Shown: piece after piece, positions 47,901-60,483 of the stretch
How positions within the stretch are numbered: position 1 is the first letter of the stretch
Layout: each line of letters opens with the position of its first letter
Source: Cephalotus follicularis
Taxonomy: Eukaryota; Streptophyta; Magnoliopsida; Oxalidales; Cephalotaceae
Length of the DNA: 64,000 nt
Direction: 5' to 3'
Assembly (NCBI GenBank): GCA_001972305.1
Contig: BDDD01000086.1
Coordinates: 360,663-424,662 of the forward strand
The notes under the pieces: generated by a model
What the model was told of the DNA's origin: nothing
The model's input: the letters and a program-made list of their open reading frames with translations, nothing else
Database searches by the model: none
Program-made: the position numbers and the translations under genes

Positions 47901-50095
47901 GTTTTTACTGGTGAGCTCACATCATTTAAAGTCTTAAGATTCTAGGTATGCCAATATCGTCGTATTAAAAATCCTTGAAGTACTAAGGTTTAATAACTTA
48001 AGCATGATTATTTTGTCACAAATGTTGATGACTTTAAGGTATTACCTTATATATTAAGTGTGACAATACGGCTTCAATGTTCTTTACAAAGAATATGAAG
48101 AATTCAGGTAGTACTAAGTACATCAACCTTAAGTTTTTAAGGTTATATAGTGGGTTAAGCATGATGTGCTGTCTTTGATCACATTACCACTATGGATATG
48201 ATTGCTTACAATTGATTAAGGGACTTGAGCCGTCTGATTTTGTTAGACATGTTGATAAAATGAACATTATAAGTTCCTTTGATGTACTTTAACAGTGAGA
48301 GTATAACATATGTATGTTGGACTTTGTATGTCATGTTGTTTTCATATGCTTTGTTGTGAACTCCTATATGTGGATTTATGATTTTATGACAATTGATGAT
48401 TATCATTTTTGTTACTTTTTATTATATATCCTGATTATGTGCACATTTGTGTTTATGATATATCGTTTAGTTAAAATCCGGATTATGTGCACATTTGTGT
48501 TGACATGTCATTTGCATATAGTCTTGAGACTGATGTTTGTCTTAAACATGTTGTGTATGTCTCTTGATGACACCTTTTGTAATCCATGGATATTTTGATC
48601 GAGATGACTTCTTTGGGAAGTCTTGAGATTTCTCATTTTGTTCAAAGAAATCAGATTTCTCATTTTGTTTCAGAGAAATCGAGGATCGACAATGAATAGC
48701 ATGTTTTGAGATCACATTTTGTATGTTGTTTCATTGCCACACTACCACATCTAGATCCATGTCAGTAGAGTTGTTGACATATGTAACCATGGATGGTCTT
48801 ATGTTAATGGCGACATAAAAACGCTATGATTCTATGTTTGATGGCTTTATGAGACCAGATCATTTATGAAGTGATTGTCTCAGGATCATGTTTTGAAACT
48901 ATGGCGCCAATGATTTAAAATTTTGTCATTCTGCTAGAGAGTCGTTTTCTAAACTGTTTTTCAAATTCTTAAAACTACAATTAATGTTGCTCAAGTGAGA
49001 GAATGTTACAAATATTTATAAAATATTGGGCTTTCATTAATTGTTATTTTTGTTTTATAAACCTAGTAGGATAATGATCAGTGAGACGAGCTTATAGCCC
49101 AATAGCCCTTTAGTGATCTATTTTGTATGGACTGACGCACTTCAGGTTGTAGATGTGGGTTGTAGTTAGTGTGGGCTTTAGTGACCTAATGGGTATGATG
49201 GGAAGGCTCATTAGAGTTTACTATATATATATCGGGCTAGGTCCCCTCTCCTGTCACCATAAGTTGTTTTCGATTCCCATCTAAGAACCACATTTTGTCT
49301 GGTGAAAAGGAGAGGAAGACCTGTCTGTTTGATCTAGGATCGCACTGATTTGATATTCCGCTGCATAGTTGAACATGACTCAACCAGGTACGATCCTTAC
49401 TCATTAATTATTGCGTTCTAATATCGCATATGATCCTTTTAATTTTCAACAGCGGACAAAATCTAATTTCAAGGTTTAATTGAAGATTTCTAAAATGGGG
49501 TATGCAGCATAGTGTTCTATTTGAGTATAAAATTTCAGATTTTGATTGTAGATTAGTTTGATGGTCATATTAATACTTTGTAGGTATTGATGGAAGGGTA
49601 AATGTTATAATATTATTGATTTTCTTTATCTTTCTTTGAAGTGTTGTTGATTTTAGTGAATAGTTTTGCGCAACAGGCAGTGTATATAGTATAAGAAAAA
49701 CCAAAACCAAAACCATCATGCTCTATAATTATGTTGTTAACTAAGTAAACTATGTGCAGCCAATTAAGAACCAAAAGATTCATCATGGAAGAGAGAGAAA
49801 GAGTGTGGGCGTGAATATAGGTTTGAAATTCAGAAATAAAGCCCAAATGGGTTACACAAAGCTAGTTACACAACATGTATTAAATAGAGACAAGTTTAAT
49901 TAGAAGCATACCAGGTGGAAATGTAAGCTTTACAACAGTGCCAACTCCGCCATCACCTTCCACAACTTGAACCTTGCCAATAACATCGCCTAGTAATTCA
50001 TCAACCAGCCTCCCAACTTCTAAGCCACGGTACACATCCCACACCACCCCAGCTGCTACCCCCACCGGTGTATCCACTGACATTTGACCATGCAT
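41965..50095 (-). CDS. Bet v 1/PR-10 family protein, norcoclaurine-synthase-like, two exons
   Basis: Exon 1 is 50095-49912 and exon 2 is 42260-41965 (minus), giving 159 residues, the usual PR-10 size. The donor GTATGC and acceptor TTTTAG split codon 62 (Gly) after its first base, the conserved position and phase of the PR-10 intron. The protein has the glycine-rich loop EGDGGVG (46-52), KLTFPPGTPGVG (56-67), KEKITKVDDDNR and EGGYIALGF, and a C-terminal helix (about 135-150), so it should form the hydrophobic-cavity fold. Compared by eye with Thalictrum NCS, the E110 and K122 positions are kept, but Y108 is Met and D141 is Ile, so true NCS activity is doubtful; ligand binding is likelier. The intron is 7651 bp because it holds an LTR element. 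Both exons are intact. Confidence 0.85.
42945..43391 (+). repeat. LARD-like element 5' LTR
   Basis: 447 bp; TGTTAGAAATATTTATAAAA at the start, AATTTTCAACA at the end; contains CTATATATATCGGGCTAGGT, which may serve as a TATA region. Confidence 0.88.
44617..46337 (+). repeat. Recurring CTGCCCAAAGGTG motif inside the LARD-like element
   Basis: Near-identical copies at 44617-44630, 44705-44717, 44791-44804 and 46325-46337, plus a variant CTTGCCCGAATGTG at 46227. They are spaced irregularly and followed by AT-rich tails. These are probably remains of a dispersed internal repeat; no function is known to me. Confidence 0.75.
49004..49451 (+). repeat. LARD-like element 3' LTR
   Basis: 448 bp; partner of 42945-43391 with the same ends. 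Confidence 0.88.
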
Positions 50096-50156
50096 TTTTT
50101 TTTAATGTTGCTATTGTAAACTTTCCTCTTATTCATTTCTTCTGCCTCCTCACCTC

Positions 50157-50170
50157 ATTATATTAATAAA
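50157..50170 (-). promoter_or_regulatory. Candidate TATA region of the PR-10 gene
   Basis: The minus strand reads TTTATTAATATAATG about 62-75 bp before the ATG at 50095, leaving a short pyrimidine/purine-mixed leader, as usual for PR-10 genes. Confidence 0.45.
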
Positions 50171-51841
50171 GGGCAATTGGTTCACCTCTACCAAACTAGC
50201 TAGAATTGTGGTCAAGAATTATTTGCTTATCGTTATCGATACAAACCGACAAATGTTTGGCATTTTGTTTGTCCTTTTAGATATGAAGATACTAGTGCAT
50301 TAATATTGTAAGGTCTGTTTTTCAAGAAGACGAATATCATTTCAAATGCAAACAGAAATTTGGATATCTAACTAGCTACGAGGTTTTAAATGTAATAAAA
50401 AAATTTAGGTAGGTGACGTTTATTTTAGACTAATATTATTAATTATAGGAAGTGTATCACAATTTATGTAATAATAGTGACGATTATTTTATTAAAAGTT
50501 GAATATCAATAATATTTTAACAATTCATTTGTGATATATTTGTGATGTCACATAATTTGTAGTTAATAATATTATATATGTGTGAAGAACAAAAACTTGA
50601 ACACAAAACTTATTTACAAAATAATTGATTCTTTGTTACAAAAAAAAAAAAAAAAGAAATACTATATTTTACTATGCATATCTATTAATTATTGATTTCA
50701 ATAAAAAGAATTGAAATGTTTAGGTCGGTGAAAGAAGAATATGAAAAGGAATCTTTATGGGCATGTTACTAATCCCATAAATATAATATGATCTAATTGG
50801 TCCTATAAACTCTAGAGTGGGTTCATACGTGATATGGACCACTCAACACTGGAACCAAATAGACATAACAAATTTAACATCTCATGATATTAAATTTTTA
50901 TATTTTTTACTTTAATCATTTATTTCCACGAGGAAATAAATCGCCTGATATCATATACACGATGCATATACACGAAAAACTAGAGTTGCTAAGTCCTATT
51001 GATTTGAATTGTTAACTTCGTTAAATTTATCGTTTGAGATACTAATAAAGTTAGCATATACACGATGCATTAATTAATGAGTTTAAGAGTAAGAGCTGAT
51101 CATCTACCTATGCATTTGTTTCTTATTAGTCTAATCAGGCAAAAATGTTGTCATCGCGATTAATTTTATATTTTTAGTGGACCATTGCTTGTCTGTGGTT
51201 AACATCATGTGAAGACTTATATAAGTCATGCGGACTTCTTTTGAATTCAATTCTAAACATCTTTCCATTAATTGATTATAAAAAAAAACATTAGCCCAAA
51301 TTTGGTTATTAAACCACATTGACAAATAATCACTCTTGTAATTACTTCCTAAACCAGAGTTAAGATTTTTATATTAGGATCAACATTAAAGAATAAAAAT
51401 CTCATATATAAAACGAGAAAAGTAACTATGTTTGACATAACATATATCTAATTTGCATACTTATATTTATATTTTATAGATTTAACACTTCAACAATGCT
51501 TTTGTTTTGGAAAGGCATGAATTGTGGCCCATTGCTATGTGTCGCTTACTCAATAGTCATGTTATTAACTGAAGGCCAATGAGCACAATCAGTGTTTGGA
51601 CTTCTGTGTTTAGTTAATTTAGTGTCTTAGCTACTTTTTTCTTTTTGTTTACTAAGTACTTCAACTTTATAAATTAAAGCAATGCAGTCCAACCGTGAAT
51701 ATTTTCGTCAAATATGTTGGCGTGGCCATTAATTTATTACTATGCGAATCTATTATTTTTTCCATAGAGCATACTCTTTTTCATAAAGTTTGAAGATGTT
51801 TATACAAAACTTATTAATAATTGACTATTCCTTTATTACAG
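50171..51841. other. AT-rich intergenic DNA
   Basis: No gene recognised. An A-rich run lies at about 50640-50656. The part near 50171-50500 may include the PR-10 upstream control region. Confidence 0.5.
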
Positions 51842-52132
51842 TCATAGCTTCCTTTTTTTTTGTCCGTTTGAAATAAATGAATACTCATTGTAAATATATG
51901 GATGTATAGTTTTCAATGAAACAATTTTCATACAAAAATTACAAATATTGAAGAAGTTATGATCAAAACACCACTTCATTAAAAGGCAAACGACCAAACA
52001 GTGTTATTTTAATCATAAATTATTCAAAACTTCTAAATTTGGCCTAAAACTTGTTTCAGTGGAAATTAGACATCCAGAAGTTTCTAACGAGTATTCATTT
52101 GTTTCAAACGAACAAGAAAATAGGAAGTTATA
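51842..52132. mobile_element. MITE with long terminal inverted repeats
   Basis: The left arm has GTCCGTTTGAAATAAATGAATACTC and continues to GGATGT. The right arm has GAGTATTCATTTGTTTCAAAC and ends TAGGAAGTTATA; the arms pair over about 45-70 bp. The TSD is unclear (ATTAC on both sides is a candidate). No coding sequence. Confidence 0.6.
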
Positions 52133-52322
52133 ATCATTACAAGTGAAGAGTTAATTCTAGAGTTTATTATTACTAGATGTTGGATGAAAATTTTCAAACG
52201 GTACGAAAAAGAGTCAATTCCTTTAAAAAATTGTCAATTCTCAAACTAATGACGAAATGATTTAATGGTCACGCCAGCAAATTCGAGGGAATTGTTCACA
52301 ATCGGACAACATTGTTTTAATT

Positions 52323-54884
52323 TGTGACGACCCGAATTCCCTTTTGTACTGTTCATGCATACATCGTACCGTATTGTACCGTATTGGACCATACTGAACT
52401 GTATTGAATTGAGGTATTCTTATACCTATTGATATTGTATTGATCATATGCATGTATAGTCGGGATTCTGGGCTGAGTTTCGGAGAGTTGGTCGAATTGA
52501 CTATATAAGTCAATTTCTCACTCTTATCTCTTCATTCTTCACTCTTCTCCCTCTCTCTATCCTTCTCCCTCTCTCTCTCTCTCTAGCTAGAGCCTTCATC
52601 TTCATCTCTTGCAGCCGGATTTGCATCTCCTTCAACAAGAACATCGATTGTAAGTGGTGGCTTACCGATTGAACAAGAAAGTAACGGATTATTGGGCGTT
52701 TTCTGCCGATCGATTGAGGGGAAGCTCAACTTTTGAAGCTTCAGTGAAAGGTAGGACTTCTTTACTGAATTGCCTATTGTTTTATTGATTGATTGACTAA
52801 ATTGCATGATTGATTGAGTGATTGAACGATTGAATTGAATGTATTGAGTGAAATTGGGGTTTTTAGGGTTTTTAGTAAATCCTTGACCTAATTGTTAATA
52901 GAAAGATTGAAATGTTAAATTGAAGGTTGTAACTAGTTTTACTAACCTTAAAGAATGATTTTTAACCCTTGGTTTCTTAAAGAATGGATTTGATTGGATT
53001 TTGGCTTGAAATTTACTGGTTTTCTGCAGAAAAATCGGTCATTCCCAGCAAAGACGTCGATCCCTTTGTCCATGGGTATCGATGTCTTTCGCTTTGGGAT
53101 GCAGCCTCCTTGTTTTCGCAGCAAATGACATCGACATCTTTGAAAGGACATCGACGTCTTTTGCTTGAGATGTCTTTCCTCAGAGAAGGCGCCGACACGA
53201 GACATCGATGCCCATTCCCAGGCCATTTTCATTGAAACGCGTCGACGTCTTTGTCCAAGGACATCGACGTCTTCGACCAAATTGAGAAAGACATCGGCGT
53301 CTTTGAAAGACATTGACGTCTTTCTACCGTTTTCAAAAGCATGTCCTGATACGCATCGCGTCTTTTGTTAAGGACATCGACGCCTTTCGGGCTGAGTGGA
53401 ATTTTTAACTGTTAAAGCTGGTTTTTCAACCCTTTTCACATTGCCGCTTGACCGGAACCTCACTTGAGGTATTCGAGCGTTTGAAACACAGTTTTCAATG
53501 GTTTTTAAAGATCGAATTGATAGATTGATAGAGTGACAACTTGAGCCATAGGTGACGACTCAATAACTTTCATTGACCAAATAGATGTTCATTCCTATTC
53601 CGTCAATTCGATTGTCACCGCCTAGCGGCTACCAATTGATTGATTGATTGTTTGAGTCATGAGTGTTATTGTGAGTCTAAGTTGGTAAAATGGACGCACG
53701 TTTCCATCCCTCCATTAGGCACCACCATTTATCGGCCTTGCATCGACATTGTATTGATACATTGATCGATTGCTTGAGTCTTGAGTGTTGTTGTGAGTGT
53801 AAGTCGGAAAGATGGACGCACGTTCCTATTTCTCCATTAGACACCACCACTTATTGACTTTACTTAATGTTGTACTGACTCGATTGCATGATTGATTATA
53901 TTGTATGGATCCTATAGAGCGACCTTGTGGTTTACGTCGGTATGTTAGGTTGACTTTGTCCACCTATTCCGTCGACCGTTTCTTTTATTGTATTGTCTTG
54001 CTGACGAGCATGTACTGACGAGCACAATTGATTGATGATTGACGCTCGCTGAGGGCCGTAGCTCCCTAACGGCATCAGTAGCTCCCTCAGTTGTAGCTCA
54101 TGGAGATTGTATTGGCCCAGCCATAGGCTGGAAGATCTATGCGTTCCAGACCTGATCAGTCTGAGAACCGTAGATAGATCTCCCACCCTTTTTGAAGGAC
54201 TACCTTCCGTAGGATCGATCACTGCTAACTTATTGACATTGTATTAACACCGGTCGTATACTCTATAGGATATTGATTGATTGATTGGGTGTTTCATACA
54301 CCACCATTGAGTGTCTGCCATTGATTGATTGTTATAGATCCTATCCGTATGCTCTGTTATGGGCCAATGTCATATGGGTAGTTTGATCGCCAACTGTACG
54401 CATGCATTTGCCATGTCATGCATTGATATTGTACACTGCACATTGATATTGTATAGATTGTCACCAATATTGCACATTGTACATGCATACATGCTGCATG
54501 GGGTTTCTGCTTAGCCAGTGTTGCTAACCCCATCCTTCGGGGTGGGGCTGTGTTGTACGTTTGTGTGCGACATAGGTAGGGCAGCAGGTAGCAGTGGACC
54601 GAAGGACTGAAGACCCGCTGACCGCACGACTCCTTGGGTTTTGCGGAGCTGATAGAGATATTGTAATGAAAAGTGGATATGTATTGTATTGTAATGCTGT
54701 TTAAAGGATTGTTAATGTATTGAAAAGACCTGCATTGTATTGTATCTTTTGCAACTGATATGTATTGCAAAGTTTTAAAGTTTTAAAGTTTTCCGCATTT
54801 TTATATTGCTAGTCTCGACCATTGTATTGTGTATTGGATTGAGAGTAATGCCATGTGTTCGCCCTGCGGGCGCGGGGTGTTACA
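52323..54884 (+). repeat. Element C 5' LTR (2562 bp)
   Basis: Begins TGTGACGACCCGAATTCC and ends GCGGGGTGTTACA. Inside, 53040-53400 is full of CATCGACGTCTTT-type motifs; further along there are many ATTGATTGATTG runs. Confidence 0.88.
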
Positions 54885-54887
54885 GTA

Positions 54888-54899
54888 TGGTATCAGAGA
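54888..54899 (+). other. Element C primer binding site (tRNA-iMet)
   Basis: TGGTATCAGAGA three bases after the LTR end. Confidence 0.85.
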
Positions 54900-55116
54900 C
54901 ATTGGTCGCCCTGCTAGCTGAGTATATTAATGGGATGATTGAGATTGGCTGAATGGATTTGCATGATATATGTTCCTGCTTATTCATGCTATTGTTATTG
55001 GAAAAGAGATTGATCTTGGAATTGAAAGAGATTACATCTGATCATTCCATTGTTACCAGCCTCCAGCATTTATAGGACTCCCTGATCCTACCATTGCTGA
55101 GTCTTGGCTAACCCAT

Positions 55117-57687
55117 TTGGAGAAGATCTTTGAGGTCATGGGATGTGATGATAAACAGAGATTGGTATTGGCAGTGTATATGCTCCAAGGAGAAGCTGAG
55201 CACTGGTGGGCTATGGTTAACACAGATTGGACAAGGAATGGTACAGTCCGCTCTTGGGATGCCTTCAAAAGAGAATTCAATTCAACGTACTACCCTCAGG
55301 TAGAGACAGACAGAAGAGAGATGGAATTTGCTAACTTGGTACAAGGAAGCATGATCGTTGCTGAGTATGAGGCGAGAGTCATGCAGTTAGCCCGATCTGC
55401 CCCATACTTAGTAGAAGGCCAAGAACGTAGAGCAAAGAAGTTCCTTCGGGGACTGAGATTGGATTTAAGGAGGCAACTAACTCCTTTGGGTTTGACCTCC
55501 ATATCGGATATTTCTTCCCGAGCTATGCAGCTCGAGGATATTGCAGCTGAGGCTAGACAGATGAGAAATGTAGCCCGTACCAGGCCTACTCCTTCATCTT
55601 GGCAGAGTGGTAGTGACAGTAGCAGTGCTAAATCACAGAAGACTGATAGTAGCCCCTTACCTGGTTCTCAGGGTAGCAATCAGGATAGCGGGAATCCGTC
55701 TCATTCTCGGAGGAGAGGCAGATCGAGGAATGCACGCCGAGGAGACCGATCTTCAGCACCTAGTCAGGGTACACCCTCAAGACATTCTGGGAGCGGTAAT
55801 CAGAGTGCTACAGTTCCTTGTGTACATTATCAGAAGACCAACCATACTTCTGAGAATTGTAGATGGTTCTTGGGCCATTGCTTGGTTTGTGGTGGTTCCG
55901 ACCATATTGCTAGAGATTGTCCCCGGAGTTCTCACCCTAGAGGATTTGATCAGACACAGCGGGCACCGCCCCCACAGGGACCGACAGCTAGTGTACCATC
56001 TTCCTCCCATGGGACTTCGCAGTCCAGGGGGAAGCAGCCTATGAGTTCTGCCCCGACAGTTCAGGTTAGAGTGTTTGCTATGGAACCGAGTGCTGCAACG
56101 GGGTCTGATGTTGTGATTGGAGTTACCATTCGACTCTTTCAGCTTCCAGCACGGGTTATTATTGATCCGGGTTCATCCCATTCATTCATTGCATTGCATT
56201 TTGTCTCCCATGTTGGTTTGAGGCCTGAGTACCTCCCTTTCTTGATGGAGGTATCCACACCTCTCGGTGAGTCAGCGATCACCGATCGAGTGTGTAGAGA
56301 TTGTATTGTTGAGATTGATGATCGTTGCTTGTTAGCCGATCTTATTGTTTTACCGATGAATTGCCTAGATGTGATTCTTGGCATGGATTGGTTGTCTGCT
56401 AGCTTTGCTCAGGTGGATTGTCATCGGAAAGTAGTGATTTTCAGTCCTCCGGGGCGACCACCTTTTCTGTTTCTTGGCACCTTAGAGCCTTTGTTTGTTC
56501 TGATGATTTTGGCTTTGCATGCGGATAGATTGTTACGACAGGGATGCCAGGGGTTTCTGGCACATGTGCTCGATACAGACAGATGGCGGCCGAAACTGGT
56601 GGATATTCCATTGGTTTGTGAGTTCGAAGATGTTTTTCCTTGGGATTTGACGTCGTTGCCGCCAGACAGAGAGATAGAGTTTGTGATTGATCTGATACCA
56701 GGAACTGTACCGATTTCTGTAGCACCGTACCGAATGGCACCGATGGAATTGAAAGAGTTAAAGATACAGTTACAGAATCTTCTAGACAAAGGCTTTATAA
56801 TACCTTGTGCTTCACCTTGGGGAGCACCTATCCTTTTTGTCAAGAAGAAAGATAGATCGCTCCGTATGTGTATTGACTACCGACAGCTCAATAAAGTTAC
56901 AGTGAAGAATAAGTACCCTCTACCGCACATTGATGAGCTGTTTGATCAGCTTAGAGGAGCAACAGTGTTTTCTAAGCTCGACTTGAGATCGGGCTACCAC
57001 CAGTTGAAAGTCAGACCGGAGGATATTCCGAAGACGGATTTCAGATCAAGATATGTCCATTATGAGTTCTTAGTTATGCCTTTTGGTGTGACTAATGGTC
57101 CTACGACTTTCATGAACCTGATGAACCGAGTGTTCATGCAGTATTTGGATCAGTTCATTGATGACCTCTTGGTCTATTCCAGGACCGATGAGGAGCATGC
57201 CCAGCACCTCTACATTGTACTGCAAACTTTGAGGGATCATCGATTGTATGCCAAATTCGACAAGTGTGAGTTTTGGTTATCGGAGGTTACTTTTCTTGGG
57301 CATATTGTTTCTGGTAATGGTTTATCAGTGGATCCATCGAAAGTAGAGGCAGTGAAAGATTGGAAACGACCGACGAATGCTTCTGAAGTTCGTAGTTTCT
57401 TGGGCTTAGCAGGGTATTATCGTCGGTTTGTTGAGGGACTTTCACGTATTGCTAGACCGTTGACCAGATTGACACAGAAGAACACTGCCTTTGTATGGGA
57501 TAGCGATTATGAAAGAAGTTTTCAAGAGTTGAAAGACAGATTGATTTCCGCTCCTGTCCTCGCCTTACCAGACGGGAACGAAGACTTTGTTGTATACACC
57601 GATGCTTCTGGAAAGGGGGCTTGGTTGTGTTATTATGCAATACGGCAAGGTGATCGCATATGCATCGAGAAAGATCAAACCACATGA
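55117..57687 (+). pseudogene. Element C gag-pol, incomplete (fossil)
   Basis: A long frame of 856 residues. It contains a Retrotrans_gag domain ([13 protein letters not shown]), a serine-rich linker, a CCHC knuckle ([14 protein letters not shown], about 255-268), protease ([11 protein letters not shown], about 348-358, and [15 protein letters not shown]), and RT with [31 protein letters not shown] and [10 protein letters not shown]. The beginning of RNase H ([11 protein letters not shown]) closes it. Gag sequence also exists upstream of 55117 (for example AESWLTHLE near 55100). Confidence 0.88.
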
Positions 57688-57762
57688 AGAAAACTACCCA
57701 GTGTATGACTTGGAGTTGGCGGCCATTGTCTTTGCTCTTGGAAAATGGTGCCACTACCTTTA

Positions 57763-60336
57763 TGTGATGACCCGAATCCCCTTTTGTAATGTTCATGTAT
57801 ACATCGTACCGTAGTACCGTACTGAACTGTAGTGAATTGAGGTATTCTTATACCTATTGATATTGTATTGATCATATGAATGTGTAGTCAGGATTTTGGA
57901 CCGAGTTTCGGAGAGTTGGTCGAATTGACTATAAAAGTCAATTCTCACTCTCATTCTCTTATTCTTCACCCATTCCTCTTCTCTCTCTATCATTTTCTCT
58001 CTCTCTCTCTAGCTGGAGCCTCCATCTTCCTCCTTTACAGCCAGAATTGCATCTCTATCGATAAGGACAGTGATTACAAGTAGTGGCTTACCGATTGAAC
58101 AAGAAAGCAGCGGATTATTGGGCGATTTCAGCCGATTGATCGATCGTTAGCTCAACTTTTGAAGCTTTAGTGAAAGGTAGGACTTCTTTTTCGAATTGCC
58201 TACTGCTTTATTGATTGATTGATTAAATTGCATGATTGAATGACTGATTGAATGATTGAATTGAATGTATTGAGTGAAATTGGGGTTTTTAGGGTTTTTA
58301 AGTAAATCCTTGACCTAATTGTTAATAGAAAGATTGAAATGTAAAATTGAAGGTTGTAACTAGTTTTACTAACCTTAAAGACTGATTTTTAACCCTTGGT
58401 TTCTTAAAGAATGTATTTGATTGGGTTTTGGCTTGAAAATTATTGGTTTTCTGTAGAAAAATCGGCCATTCTCAGCAATGACGTCGATCCCTTTGCCCAT
58501 GGGCATCGATGTCTTTCGCTTTGGGATGCAGCCTCCTTGCTTTCACAGCAAAGACATCGACGTCTTTGAAAGGCATCGACGTCTTTTGCTTGAGATGCCT
58601 TTCCTTAGAAAAGGCATCGATGTGAGACATCGATGCGCATCTCCAGGCCATTTTCATTGAAACGCGTCGACGTCTTTGTCCAAGGACATCGAAGTCTTCG
58701 GTCAAGTTGAGAAAGGCATCGACGTCTTTGAAAGACATCGACGTCTTTCTACCGTTTTTAAAGGCATGCCCTGATACACATCGATGTCTTTGGCCAAGGA
58801 CATCGACGCCTTTCGGGCTGAGTGGAGTTTTTAACTGTTAAAGCTGGTTTTTCAACCCTTTTCACATTGCCGCTTGACCGGGACCTCACTTGAGGTATTC
58901 AAGCATTTAAAACACAGTTTTCAATGGTTTTCAAAGATCGTATTGATAGATTGATAGAGTGACAGCTTGGGCCATAAGCGACGACTCAGTGACTCTCATT
59001 GACTAAATAGATGTTCATTCCTATTCTGTAAATTCGATTGTCACCGCCTAGCGGCTATTGATTGATTGATTAATTGATTGTTTGGGCCATAGGTGTTGTT
59101 GTGAGTCTAAGTCGGTAAAATGGACGCACGTTTCTATCCTTCCATTAGGCACCACCATTTATCGGCCTTGCATCGACGTTGTATTGATACATTGATCGAT
59201 TGCTTGAGTCTTGAGTGTTGTTGTGAGTCTAAGTCGGTAAGATGGACGCACGTTCCCATTTCTCCATTGGACACCACCACTTATTGAATTTACTTAATGT
59301 TGTACTGACTCGATTGAATGATTGATTGTATTGTATGGATCCTATAGAGCGGCCTTGTGATTTATGTCAGCATGTTAGGTTGACTTTCTCCACCCATTCT
59401 GTCGGCCATTTCTTTTATTGTATTGTCATGCTGACGAGCATGTGCTGACGAGCACGATTGATTGACGATTAACGCTCGTTGAGGGCCGTAGCTCCCTAAC
59501 GGCATTAGTAGATCCCTCAGCTGTAGCTCATCGAGATTGTATTGGCCTAGTCATAGGCTGGAAGATCTATGCGTTCCAGACCTGATCAGTCTGAGAATCG
59601 TAGATAGGTCTCCTACCCTTTTCGAAGAACTACATTCCATGGGATTGATCACTGCTAACTGATTGACATTGAATTGACACCGGTCGCACGCTCTGTAGGG
59701 TATTGATTGATTGATTGAGTGTTTCATACACCACCATTGAGTACCTGCTATTGATTGATTGTTATAGATCCTATCCGTATGCTCTGTTATGGGCCACTGT
59801 CATACGGGTAGTCTGATCGCCAATTGTACATGTACATTTGCCATGTCATGCATTGATATTGTACACCGCACATTGATATTGTATAGATTATCACCGATAT
59901 TGCACATTGTACATGCATACATGATGCATGGGGTTTCTGCTTAGCCAGTGTGGCTAACCCCATCCTTCGGGGTGGGGCTGTATTGTACCTTTGTGTGAAG
60001 CATAGGTAGGGCAGCAGGTAGCAGTGGACAGAAGGACTGAAGACCCGTTGATCGCAAGACTGCTTGGGCATCGTAGAGCTGATTGAGACATTGTAGCGAA
60101 AAGATTGTTTTGTTATGTATTGTATTGAAATATTGTATTGAAAGATTTATATTGTAAAGGATTTGTATTGTATTGCATCGTATGGATGGACATTCGTCTT
60201 GTATCTTCCGCATATTGATATGTATTGCAAAGTTTTAAAGTTTTCTGCATTTTTATATTGCTAGTCCCGACCATTGTATTACGTATTGGATTGAGAGTAA
60301 TACCACGTGTCCGCCCTGCGGACGCGGGGTGTTACA
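57763..60336 (+). repeat. Element D 5' LTR (2574 bp)
   Basis: Begins TGTGATGACCCGAATCC and ends GCGGGGTGTTACA; aligns along its length with 52323-54884. Its CATCGACGTCTTT cluster spans about 58480-58815. Confidence 0.88.
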
Positions 60337-60339
60337 GTA

Positions 60340-60350
60340 TGGTATCAGAG
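60340..60350 (+). other. Element D primer binding site (tRNA-iMet)
   Basis: TGGTATCAGAG three bases after the LTR end, as in element C. Confidence 0.85.
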
Positions 60351-60483
60351 GCATTGGTCGGCCTGCTAGCTAAGTATATAAATGCGTTGATTGAGATTGA
60401 CTGAATTGATTTGCATGATATGTGCTCTTGCTTATTCATGCTATTGTTATTGGAAAAGAGACTGATATTGGAATTGAAAGAGA

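Larger units (their letters stand above)
42945..49451 (+). mobile_element. LTR element without visible gag or pol (LARD-like), in the PR-10 intron
   Basis: LTRs 42945-43391 and 49004-49451 (447 and 448 bp) start TGTTA and end TTTTCAACA. Flanks GTGGA (42940-42944) and GCGGA (49452-49456) form a 5 bp target duplication with one change. The primer site TCGTATCAGAAC (about 43394) resembles the tRNA-iMet complement; a purine stretch CAAGTGAGAGAA precedes the right LTR. The 5.6 kb inside shows no gag, protease, RT or integrase on either strand, which fits a large retrotransposon derivative. By eye the LTRs differ at about 36 sites (8%), roughly 3-6 million years under commonly assumed rates. It is antisense to the host gene. 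Confidence 0.85.
52323..57762 (+). mobile_element. Element C: Ty3 chromovirus, 5' half
   Basis: A complete 5' LTR (52323-54884), primer site and a long gag-pol frame up to the RNase H region. There the start of element D's LTR (TGTGATGACCCG at 57763) interrupts it, right after the HYLY segment. The rest of element C should lie beyond the window. RT and gag resemble Tekay/Del chromoviruses, as does the LTR length. As far as visible it has few breaks, but it is split by the insertion. Confidence 0.85.

Noticed and set aside
55607-56044. 145-codon frame within gag of element C (also at 61058-61495)
   Set aside because: Shifted-frame shadow of gag; the other frame has the CCHC knuckle and protease motifs.
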